Source: Pseudomonadota bacterium
GTDB lineage: Bacteria; Pseudomonadota; Gammaproteobacteria; Burkholderiales; Burkholderiaceae_B
Direction of reading: 5' to 3'
DNA length: 12,880 nt
NCBI GenBank assembly: GCA_023386765.1
Contig: JAEWJD010000389.1
Span: 1 to 12,880, forward strand
How positions within the stretch are numbered: position 1 is the stretch's first letter; the number at the start of each line of letters is the position of its first letter. Shown here in pieces: positions 1 to 5,243 of the stretch. The notes beneath the pieces are model-generated. The model did not search any database. It was not told where the DNA came from and worked only from the letters and a program-made list of their open reading frames with translations. The position numbers and the translations under genes were made by a program.

Positions 1-231
1 GCGCGCCCGGGCCCGCCCGGCGCGCCAGCCGGGCGCGCGCGGCGGGCGCCCCCACCGTACGCTCAAATCGCCATCGATGGCGAACGTCCGCCCCAAGGCA
101 GCGGACACTTTCTCGTTGATGGTCGGCTTGAAACGGTTCCAGTCCAGATTGGCGACCACCACTGCCGCGGCAATGGGCAGCGCCAACACCAGAACGATCA
201 GGGAAACCAGAATCTTGCGTCGGGTCGTCAT
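1..231 (-). CDS. AsmA family protein, N-terminal fragment (cut by window edge)
   Basis: The first 77 codons of a gene that runs off the left edge; the reading frame is open to base 1. The start is ATG (complement of 229-231), with GGATAG a few bases upstream as a modest ribosome binding site. The product begins MTTRRK, followed by a hydrophobic segment (about residues 7-27, LVSLIVLVLALPIAAAVVV) that acts as a signal anchor. Then comes LDWNRFKPTINEKVSAALGR followed by FAIDGDLSVRWGRPP, which matches the conserved N-terminus of AsmA-type proteins (the pattern DWNR.KP.IN..VS...GR.F.I.GDL). Members of this family are inner-membrane-anchored, face the periplasm and affect outer-membrane assembly or lipid transport. 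The gene lies 99 bp downstream of tag on the same strand and could be read from the same transcript. Only the N-terminus is visible, so family membership is fairly secure but the subfamily is not. Confidence 0.8.
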   Translation of the reverse strand, partial: MTTRRKILVSLIVLVLALPIAAAVVVANLDWNRFKPTINEKVSAALGRTFAIDGDLSVRWGRPPRAPGWRAGRARAR

Positions 232-330
232 GGGCTATCCGGGAAAAGACGTGGCGCCGGCCGCCCGCTGCGGCCGACCCGCCAAGGATCAGGGTAACGT
301 AGTCCCAGCCGGCGAGAAAGCTCACCGGCC

Positions 331-933
331 TCAGCCCCCTGGCAGCGTCAGAACCCGCCTGGCCTGGGCGCACGCCGCACGGCAGCAGCAGCCCGGATGA
401 TGGTCATTGATGATGCCCGTTGCCTGCATGAAGGCATGCACCGTGGTGGGGCCAACGAATTTCCATCCCAGCTTCTTGAGCGCCTTGGACAAGGCCACCG
501 CCTCGGGCGTGGGACGGCCGTCTCCCATCGCCGCAGGTGGCGCCGCGTAACGCCAGAAAAAAATCGCCAGCGAACCCCGCTCGGCACGCAGGCGCCGGGC
601 ACAGGCGGCATTGTGGACGATGGCCTCGATCTTGCCGCGATGCCTGACGATGCCCGGATCGCAAAGCAAACGCTCGACATCAGCGGGCCCGAAGGCCGCC
701 AGCGCCTCGATATCGAACCCCGCGAAAGCCTGGCGGTACCCCTCGCGCTTGTTGAGAATGGTGCGCCAGCTCAGCCCGGCCTGCATCCCCTCCAGGCAAA
801 GCTGCTCAAACAGATGCCGTTCGTCGACGCTGGGCTGCCCCCACTCGAGGTCGTGGTAATCGCGATAGCTTTCGGAACTGTCCAGCCAACCGCAGCGCGG
901 CTGACCATCGGGGAAATCCTCACGCAAAGGCAT
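331..933 (-). CDS. tag: DNA-3-methyladenine glycosylase I
   Basis: A 200-residue protein that removes 3-methyladenine from alkylated DNA, starting base excision repair in the cytoplasm. The family's landmarks are all visible: RCGW with C14, YHDLEWG with H27, LEGMQAGLSW with E48 in the place of the E. coli catalytic/base-recognition glutamate, HRGKI, SKALKKLGWKFVGPTT, and the C-terminal NDHHPGCC with H178 and C182. C14, H27, H178 and C182 match the four zinc ligands of E. coli Tag with the same spacing. The chosen start is ATG at 933 because it sits just before the conserved RCGW block and has AGGCGAG about 7 nt upstream; the frame stays open to a GTG at 1026, but that extension has no family counterpart. 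The last 18 residues (RAACAQ onward) are a short non-conserved tail. It diverges from the ykgJ-type gene. Confidence 0.95.
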   Translation of the reverse strand: MPLREDFPDGQPRCGWLDSSESYRDYHDLEWGQPSVDERHLFEQLCLEGMQAGLSWRTILNKREGYRQAFAGFDIEALAAFGPADVERLLCDPGIVRHRGKIEAIVHNAACARRLRAERGSLAIFFWRYAAPPAAMGDGRPTPEAVALSKALKKLGWKFVGPTTVHAFMQATGIINDHHPGCCCRAACAQARRVLTLPGG

Positions 934-963
934 GACATGGCTCGCCTGAAAAAAAACAGGCCC

Positions 964-992
964 ATTCTCCCGGAGGCTCGCGACGGCGGCAA
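964..992 (-). promoter_or_regulatory. Candidate sigma70 promoter for tag
   Basis: Read on the minus strand, TTGCCG (987-992) and GAGAAT (964-969) are separated by exactly 17 bp. Each hexamer matches the sigma70 consensus at 4 of 6 positions. Transcription would start near 957, giving a leader of about 24 nt before the tag ATG at 933. The position fits well, but the boxes are only moderately good. Confidence 0.35.
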
Positions 993-999
993 TCCTGCC

Positions 1000-1008
1000 T
1001 GCTAATAT
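1000..1008 (+). promoter_or_regulatory. Candidate extended -10 element for the ykgJ-type gene
   Basis: TGCTAATAT on the plus strand is a TGn-type extended -10 (hexamer TAATAT at 1003-1008) in an otherwise GC-rich intergenic region. No good -35 lies 16-18 bp upstream. A start near 1015 would leave a leader of about 45 nt before the ATG at 1060. It could be an extended -10 promoter; the evidence is a single element. Confidence 0.28.
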
Positions 1009-1059
1009 TGCCGCCCGGCCGGGCACTTACGGCTCGGCCGGGCTTCCACGGACCTCGCC

Positions 1060-1521
1060 ATGACGCGACTCACGCCCGACCCCACCGCCCTGCTGTCGCT
1101 GGCCGACCTCACCGGCCAGCCTGACGCCAACCCCTGTCTGAACTGCGGTGCCTGCTGCGCCCACTTCCGGGTTTCTTTCTATTTCGGCGAAGTCGATGGG
1201 GCCAACGGTGGCACCGTCCCCGAAGCACTGGTCACCCCGGTCAATGCCTACCGGGTCTGCATGAAGGGAACCGAACAAGGCGGCCAGCGCTGCGTGGCGC
1301 TACGCGGCGAGCTTGGCCAGCCTGGCATCCACTGCGCCATCTATGCGCTGCGCCCGACGCCTTGTCGCGAATTCGATATCTGGCAGCCCGACGGCAGCCC
1401 GAACCCCGATTGCCAGCGGCTGCGGGTGCAATTGGGCCTGCCGGCCCTGCCCCACCGCCCGGAAGCGGAAAACGACCCGCAAGGCCCCGGCACGCCGTCC
1501 GACCAACCCCACGCCGCCTAG
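1060..1521 (+). CDS. YkgJ family cysteine-cluster protein (UPF0153 type)
   Basis: A 153-residue cytoplasmic protein of the zinc/iron-chelating CxxCxxCC family, whose biochemical role is not established. The signature is at C26-x2-C29-x2-C32-C33 (PCLNCGACCAHF). It is followed by C78 (QRCVAL), C92 (HCAIYALRP) and C102 (PTPCREF), the second cluster of cysteines typical of the family, which usually reads C.iy..RP..CR.f. This pattern suggests bound metal or an Fe-S centre. The last 25 or so residues are proline-rich and poorly ordered. The ATG at 1060 is the first in frame; upstream is GC-rich with no strong Shine-Dalgarno. The gene diverges from tag and ends 11 bp from the end of soxR, facing it tail to tail. 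Confidence 0.85.
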   Translation: MTRLTPDPTALLSLADLTGQPDANPCLNCGACCAHFRVSFYFGEVDGANGGTVPEALVTPVNAYRVCMKGTEQGGQRCVALRGELGQPGIHCAIYALRPTPCREFDIWQPDGSPNPDCQRLRVQLGLPALPHRPEAENDPQGPGTPSDQPHAA

Positions 1522-1524
1522 AAC

Positions 1525-1544
1525 CGCTGCTTTTAGCCGCAGCG
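1525..1544. terminator. Weak hairpin between convergent ykgJ-type gene and soxR
   Basis: CGCTGC (1525-1530) and GCAGCG (1539-1544) form a 6-bp stem with an 8-nt loop that includes TTTT. It sits where the two convergent genes meet and overlaps the last codons of soxR. There is no U-run directly after either arm, so this is not a classical intrinsic terminator; it may only slow polymerase or protect the 3' ends. Confidence 0.25.
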
Positions 1545-2012
1545 CGATAGTTCACGTTTGTTGAGAGGACGGAAGTGGGCGCCTGGCCCCTCTTCGGCCA
1601 GTACATCGCCGGGGTTGCGCAAGGGGCAGTCTTTCAACGACAGGCAGCCGCAGCCGATGCAGGTCTGCAGCTGATCACGCAGCTGGGTCAGCAAGCGGAT
1701 GCGCTCGGTGAGGTCATCACGCCAGCGCTGCGACAGCCGGCGCCAATCGTGGGCGGTGGGCGCGCGCGAAGCGGGCAGCGACGCAAACGCCCCCGCGATC
1801 TCGCCCAGGGGCACCCCCGTGCGCTGAGCCGCCTTGATCACCGCCACCCGGCGCAGCATGGCACGCGCGTAACGCCGCTGGTTGCCGCTGGTGCGCACGC
1901 TCTGAATCAGGCCTTTGGCCTCGTAGAAATGCAGTGCCGACACGGCCACGCCGGTGCGGGCAGCCAGTTCGCCGACCGACAGGTACTCGGGGAATCTTTC
2001 CTCGACGGCCAC
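1533..2012 (-). CDS. soxR: Redox-sensitive transcriptional activator SoxR
   Basis: A 159-residue MerR-family regulator that senses redox-cycling compounds and superoxide-type stress through a [2Fe-2S] cluster. The N-terminal winged helix-turn-helix covers about residues 10-80 (LSVGELAARTGVAVSALHFYE, then GNQRRY). A dimerisation helix follows at about 88-117. The cluster motif CIGCGCLSLKDC gives C118, C121, C123 and C129, with the same spacing as E. coli SoxR, followed by the family signature PLRNPGD. The start is GTG at 2012: it keeps the whole DNA-binding domain, and AGGAG lies 6 nt upstream. The next in-frame ATG is codon 52, inside the domain. A perfect SoxR box lies 8 nt upstream of the start, implying direct autoregulation. 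No obvious stress-response target gene (soxS, efflux pump) is next to it. Confidence 0.96.
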   Translation of the reverse strand: MAVEERFPEYLSVGELAARTGVAVSALHFYEAKGLIQSVRTSGNQRRYARAMLRRVAVIKAAQRTGVPLGEIAGAFASLPASRAPTAHDWRRLSQRWRDDLTERIRLLTQLRDQLQTCIGCGCLSLKDCPLRNPGDVLAEEGPGAHFRPLNKRELSRCG

Positions 2013-2020
2013 GGCCCTCT

Positions 2021-2038
2021 CCTGAAGTTAACTTCAGG
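2021..2038. promoter_or_regulatory. SoxR box (perfect 18-bp palindrome)
   Basis: CCTGAAGTTAACTTCAGG is a perfect inverted repeat. It differs from the E. coli soxS operator CCTCAAGTTAACTTGAGG only by a symmetric change at position 4 of each half. It ends 8 nt before the soxR GTG and shares bases with the AGGAG ribosome binding site. MerR-type activators normally bind between -35 and -10 elements. Here the flanking hexamers are poor in both directions (minus strand CAGACC / GGGCCG; plus strand CTCTCC / GATGCT), so which promoter it controls cannot be read with certainty. Occupancy would be expected at least to interfere with soxR expression. Confidence 0.85.
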
Positions 2039-2085
2039 TCTGATGCTAGCGGCGGTGCCGCCGCAACGTCAAACGGCCATCGGCC

Positions 2086-2658
2086 TCAGCGCCAGTCGCC
2101 CACTGTGGCCGGATCGATACGGGTGATTTCATGGCGCATCTTCTTGATATCGACCCTGACGGCCTGACCGGCGCGTAACTCGACGAACTCGCGCGGGCCG
2201 GCCGACTGCGTGCGCACGCGCACCTCGCCCTGCGCCACACGCACCACCAGGAAGCCATCGCGGTTGTCGACATCGAAAATGACGTCGGGCGTGGCCAGAC
2301 GCGAAGCCAGCACATTGACCTCGTTCATCCCCATGCGCACGTTGGTATTGACGCGATACTGGTACACCACCTTGAAATAGGCCTGTCCCTTGATCAGGGT
2401 GACATCGCGCCGCCGGGGGAACAGCCCGACCGTCAGATCGGTGTCGTCGTCAGCCACGATCTCGGTGCCATCCGGCAGGGTCATGCTGCGTTCCTGGTGC
2501 GCCCCGGTCTCCAGACGTGCGGAGAATTCCGGACTGCTTTCACGCAGCACCCAGCTGGCGGTAAACGCCAGGCCCAGGCATAGCACCCCTCCCACCAGCA
2601 GGATGGCCAGGAAGTGCTTGCGCCAGAAAGGTTTGGTGGCGGTTCGGGTATCGGACAT
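2086..2658 (-). CDS. Membrane-anchored FecR-domain protein, orphan
   Basis: A 190-residue protein. A short basic N-terminus (MSDTRTATKPFWRK) is followed by one membrane segment at about residues 16-38 (FLAILLVGGVLCLGLAF), placing the rest in the periplasm. The body looks like a FecR domain: TLPDGTEIVADDDTDLTV, then DVTLIKGQAYFKV, and later FLVVRVAQGEVRV and ELRAGQAVRVD, the repeated beta-strand pattern of that family. Classical FecR proteins are anti-sigma regulators that pass a signal from a TonB receptor to an ECF sigma factor. Neither partner is nearby, and the cytoplasmic stub here is too short for the usual N-terminal sigma-binding domain, so a scaffold or envelope role is as likely. I chose ATG 2658; an in-frame TTG at 2679 would add 7 residues. 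The gene follows the AraC-type gene by 42 bp on the same strand and may be co-transcribed. Confidence 0.7.
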   Translation of the reverse strand: MSDTRTATKPFWRKHFLAILLVGGVLCLGLAFTASWVLRESSPEFSARLETGAHQERSMTLPDGTEIVADDDTDLTVGLFPRRRDVTLIKGQAYFKVVYQYRVNTNVRMGMNEVNVLASRLATPDVIFDVDNRDGFLVVRVAQGEVRVRTQSAGPREFVELRAGQAVRVDIKKMRHEITRIDPATVGDWR

Positions 2659-2700
2659 GAGGCTCAACGGAAAAAACAAAGACGGGCAATGCTGCGCAAA

Positions 2701-3504
2701 TTATAGGCAGGCCGGCGCATTATGCCCCGCGACAGGTTGCCGCGCCGCCAATGCCGAGGGCGGACGGCCCAGCACACGCCGCACCATGGTGGAGAAGGCC
2801 CCCGGGCTGTCGTAGCCCAGGTCCAGTGCCACGGTGGTCACCGGCACGCCTTGCGCCAACGCCGCCAGCGCCTGGGCCAGGCAAGCCCGTTGACGCCATT
2901 GCGCGAAAGACAGTCCAACGGCCTGACGGAAACGCCGCTGCAAGGTGCGCTCACTGACATGCAGGGAACGCGCCCAGGCCTGCGGCCGCGCATCGATGCG
3001 CGGCATCACCAGAAAACGCTGGCACAAAGCCAGCAAGTCCGCGTCCTCACGCGGCAGCGGAATATGCAACGGCAGGCTGGGCGCGCGCGCCACCTCGTGC
3101 AGCAACAGCGCCACCAGCACGCCATCGCGGCCCTGTTCGTCGTACTCCGGAGGCATTTCCACGGCCTGCAGCAAGAGTTCGCGCAACAGTGCCGAAACGC
3201 CCAGCACCTCGCATTGCTGGCCCGGACGTGGCGCACGGGCCGGCTCTATATAGAGACTGCGCGTGCTTACCCCCAACATGCGTACCTGGTGCTCCATGCC
3301 GGCGGGGATCCAGACCGCCTGCCCGCTGGGCACCACCCAGGCCCCGGCACCCGCTGACACCTGCATCAACCCGGTCGCCCCGTACAGGAGCTGCGCCCGG
3401 CGATGGCGATGCCAGGACAGCAATTGGCCATCGGCGTAGTCCGTGCCGATGGCCAGCACCGCGCGGTCAAGGTGGTCGACAGCATCCAGGCGCTGGTTCT
3501 TCAT
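2701..3504 (-). CDS. AraC family transcriptional regulator (cupin sensor + double HTH)
   Basis: A 267-residue cytoplasmic regulator. The N-terminal half is an AraC-type cupin sensor (SWHRHRRAQLLYGATGLMQV at about 30-50, then WVVPSGQAVWIPAGMEHQV), the form seen in regulators that bind small ligands. The C-terminal part, about 165-252, holds the two helix-turn-helix units: WARSLHVSERTLQRRF, then VTTVALDLGYDSPGAFSTMV and RRVLGRPPSAL, the AraC signature. It starts at ATG 3504 and diverges from the TauE/SafE permease gene across 86 bp, so control of that permease is the simplest hypothesis. The effector is unknown. The downstream FecR-domain gene may be read from the same transcript. Confidence 0.93.
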   Translation of the reverse strand: MKNQRLDAVDHLDRAVLAIGTDYADGQLLSWHRHRRAQLLYGATGLMQVSAGAGAWVVPSGQAVWIPAGMEHQVRMLGVSTRSLYIEPARAPRPGQQCEVLGVSALLRELLLQAVEMPPEYDEQGRDGVLVALLLHEVARAPSLPLHIPLPREDADLLALCQRFLVMPRIDARPQAWARSLHVSERTLQRRFRQAVGLSFAQWRQRACLAQALAALAQGVPVTTVALDLGYDSPGAFSTMVRRVLGRPPSALAARQPVAGHNAPACL

Positions 3505-3520
3505 GTCTGAAACTCAAAAC

Positions 3521-3549
3521 ATCATGGCAAGAATTCGAATGTACGCCAA
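3521..3549 (-). promoter_or_regulatory. Candidate promoter for the AraC-type gene
   Basis: On the minus strand TTGGCG (3544-3549) and CATGAT (3521-3526) are 17 bp apart, each matching the sigma70 consensus at 4 of 6 positions. The predicted start near 3515 gives a short leader before the ATG at 3504. The -35 box overlaps the inverted repeat at 3543-3573, so a protein bound there could block this promoter. Confidence 0.3.
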
Positions 3550-3573
3550 ACCTTGCGGCCGTAAGGTAGGCGT
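3543..3573. promoter_or_regulatory. Interrupted inverted repeat in the AraC/TauE divergent control region
   Basis: Two nested arm pairs face each other around an 8-nt centre: ACGCC (3543-3547) with GGCGT (3569-3573), and ACCTT (3550-3554) with AAGGT (3563-3567). The outer and inner arms are separated by 2 nt on the left and 1 nt on the right. The element lies between the two divergent starts and overlaps the candidate araC-type -35 box. It could be an operator, or a hairpin in the tauE leader just before its GGAGG. AraC proteins more often use direct repeats, so the binding protein is uncertain. Confidence 0.4.
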
Positions 3574-3590
3574 TCGTCACGGAGGTTTGC

Positions 3591-4394
3591 ATGTCCCTGT
3601 ATCTCATACTGGCCGCATTCGGCACGCTGGCCGGCTTCACCACATTGCTGTTCGGTTTTGGCGGCGGCTTCGTCATCGTGCCGCTGCTGTACCAGGGCCT
3701 GCTGGCCACCCACGGCACCGACAGCGCCGCCGGCGAGGCGGCCATGCATATTGCCATTGCCACCTCCACCTGCGTGATGATGGTCTCGGCCGGCATGGCC
3801 ACCCGCCGCCGCTTGGCACAGTTGCAATGGAACTGGCTCTGGCCACTGGCGGCCTATATCGGCCTGGGCGCTTTCCTGGGAGCCGGACTGGCCACGCTGG
3901 CCAGCGGCAGCCTGCTGCGTTGGGCCTTTCTGGTCTACCTGGCGATCACCATCGCCGACTGCCTGCTGCGCAAAGGATTCCTGCACGGCGCCGCCCACCG
4001 CCCCCTGGGGCGAGGCGCGACGGCGTCGGCAGGGCTGGGCATTGGCGCCATCGCCACCTTTCTGGGCGTGGGTGGCAGCGTCATGACCGTTCCGCTGATG
4101 CGCCGCCGCGGCCTGGACATGGCGTCGGCCAGTGCCATGGCCAACCCCTTGAGCCTGCCGGTGGCCGTGGTCGGCACACTCTCCTATGTGGCGCTCGCCT
4201 GGAACCAGGCCGCCCCTATCGGCCCCTGGCATGCGGGCTACGTCGACCTGCGCGCCTTTGCCGTGCTGACTGCGGCGGCCTACCTGGGCATCCGGCTGGC
4301 AGCGCCGCTGGCCGGACGCATCCCCGACCGGCTGCATGCCCGCATCTATGTCGTGCTCCTGGTGCTGGTGTTCCTGGCCATGGCGTTGCGCTGA
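3591..4394 (+). CDS. Sulfite exporter TauE/SafE family permease (YfcA-like)
   Basis: A 267-residue polytopic inner-membrane protein with about eight hydrophobic segments. It shows the family's internal duplication: LFGFGGGFVIVPLLYQ near residues 20-36 in the first half, and FLGVGGSVMTVPLMRR near 155-170 in the second, each a glycine-rich turn followed by VPL. The next helix carries ASAMANPLSLPVAVVG, also typical. Members export small organic or sulfur-containing anions such as sulfite, sulfoacetate or related compounds, but most are uncharacterised and the substrate here cannot be read. The ATG at 3591 has an excellent ribosome binding site, GGAGG at 3581-3585. It diverges from the AraC-type regulator, which probably controls it. 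Confidence 0.92.
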   Translation: MSLYLILAAFGTLAGFTTLLFGFGGGFVIVPLLYQGLLATHGTDSAAGEAAMHIAIATSTCVMMVSAGMATRRRLAQLQWNWLWPLAAYIGLGAFLGAGLATLASGSLLRWAFLVYLAITIADCLLRKGFLHGAAHRPLGRGATASAGLGIGAIATFLGVGGSVMTVPLMRRRGLDMASASAMANPLSLPVAVVGTLSYVALAWNQAAPIGPWHAGYVDLRAFAVLTAAAYLGIRLAAPLAGRIPDRLHARIYVVLLVLVFLAMALR

Positions 4395-4400
4395 GGCAAC

Positions 4401-4454
4401 AAGCCCGATTTTTGAATCACAACGTAACATTACCGTTCCGTGACTCCCGGGCTT
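4401..4454. terminator. Long imperfect stem-loop after tauE (possible 3' structure)
   Basis: Three nested arm pairs line up in order: AAGCCCG (4401-4407) with CGGGCTT (4448-4454); GAATCAC (4414-4420) with GTGACTC (4440-4446), one mismatch; and AACG (4421-4424) with CGTT (4434-4437), around a 9-nt loop. A 6-nt bulge, ATTTTT, interrupts the left arm. It begins 6 nt after the tauE stop codon. No U-run follows the right arm, so it is not a textbook intrinsic terminator; a 3'-end protecting structure or a protein-binding site is possible. Confidence 0.4.
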
Positions 4455-4482
4455 GTAACGCGCCCACCCTATGTACTCTCCC

Positions 4483-4548
4483 CAGCAAGGACGGGCCCTC
4501 CCCGGGTAGATTCTTGCTGCCCCCCCTCCCAACCATCGGGCCAGCAAG
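4483..4548. repeat. Heptamer CAGCAAG in three alternating copies
   Basis: CAGCAAG occurs at 4483-4489 and 4542-4548, and its reverse complement CTTGCTG at 4513-4519, midway between. The centres are 30 and 29 nt apart, close to three helical turns. The forward copies are part of a longer match, CCAGCAAGGA (4482-4491 and 4541-4550). The middle copy can pair with either neighbour, allowing two exclusive hairpins. The word is short and also occurs elsewhere in the window, so chance is a real possibility. Confidence 0.3.
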
Positions 4549-4830
4549 GATTCGCAGCACTGTATCGGCGCCGCCGCACCCTACCCGAGAAACATATGGC
4601 CCCACTTTTTCACTGGCGGTATCGCCCCCAATGCGTTAGGCCAGCTACGCTTGCGGGCGCTGGGAAGGGAGAAAGTGATAATCAAGAACCATGCCACCGC
4701 CAGGTACCCGCGGCGCCTGCCTGACCGGGTTTTGGCCCGCCATGCATTCCTATTCCGCGCGTACACGCCATGCAACAAACCGATACCGGCCGCTCCAGGA
4801 TCGGGGACGGCGCTCGGCTATGCCCTGCAA

Positions 4831-4848
4831 TTCCCCAATAAAGGGGAA
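4831..4848. repeat. Small perfect hairpin in the PKS upstream region
   Basis: TTCCCC (4831-4836) and GGGGAA (4843-4848) form a 6-bp stem closed by the 6-nt loop AATAAA, followed by AAAAT on the plus strand. There is no U-run on either strand to make it an intrinsic terminator. Its role is unknown; it lies about 400 bp before the polyketide synthase start. Confidence 0.4.
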
Positions 4849-5232
4849 AAATCGGATTATCGCAATGCGTTAAACTTCCCGCGACCAGCGGTACCTGCCA
4901 TGCATCTTGGCCGAGGACGCGCTCGAATTCAGCCGCAATCTGGGGCCTACGGGTTTCTGTCTGTAGAACATGATCCAACCTACCACTTCTGGCGTCCCGC
5001 CCCAGTCGGGCAAACACCAGTTGCGGGCCGGGCGTCTGTGGCGCATGAGCGGAGCCACATCGCCGCCGTCAGAAGCACAGCGTACAGCCGCAGCACCAAG
5101 ACTGATTGCCGCCTGTCCGCCGACATTGCCAGCAAGTGGCCCGCGGCTCGCCGCGAATGCGTTTCCCCTCTAAGTCGTCGCCCTTGTGGCAGCCAGATTC
5201 CTGATGCGGCCGTCGCGCCGTCTCGGAGTAGC

Positions 5233-5237
5233 AAGGA
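5233..5237 (+). promoter_or_regulatory. Ribosome binding site of the polyketide synthase
   Basis: AAGGA lies 6 nt before the ATG at 5244. This decides the start: the ketosynthase domain begins at once (AKRVAIIGLAFRFPG), and no earlier in-frame start with a ribosome binding site is seen. Confidence 0.75.
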
Positions 5238-5243
5238 CAGTAC

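Larger units (their letters stand above)
4395..5243. other. Gene-free region upstream of the polyketide synthase (849 bp)
   Basis: No open frame here looks like a real protein: those present are short, lack ribosome binding sites and domain-like sequence, and overlap one another on both strands. The stretch appears visibly less GC-rich than the flanking genes, as expected for non-coding DNA. It contains a 54-nt imperfect stem-loop after the tauE stop (4401-4454), three alternating copies of a heptamer (4483-4548), a perfect 6-bp hairpin (4831-4848) and two copies of CAATGCGTTA (4629-4638, 4863-4872). The polyketide synthase promoter must lie somewhere here or further upstream, but no convincing -35/-10 pair stands out. 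It could be a long regulatory leader or the eroded remains of a lost gene. Confidence 0.6.

Noticed and set aside
258..276. Hairpin CGGCCG / CGGCCG between tag and the asmA-type gene
   Set aside because: Only a 6-bp self-complementary stem in very GC-rich DNA, without an adjacent U-run; such pairs arise easily by chance.
397..1005. Plus-strand open frame of 202 codons opposite tag
   Set aside because: Fully antisense to tag, whose metal ligands and conserved blocks are all present.
2049..2064. GC-rich palindrome after the FecR-domain gene (GCGGCG / CGCCGC)
   Set aside because: Short loop, no U-run, and located where GC-rich dyads are common; not supportable as a terminator.
3522..4547. Minus-strand open frame of 341 codons opposite tauE
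   Set aside because: Antisense to a convincing membrane protein gene; the translation is rich in Q, H, G and A with no hydrophobic or domain pattern.
4677..4682. GATAAT, a good -10-like hexamer upstream of the PKS
   Set aside because: The only -35-like sequence nearby (TTGCGG, 4651-4656) is 20 bp away, too far for a normal spacer, and the leader to the PKS would exceed 500 nt. I could not support it as a promoter.
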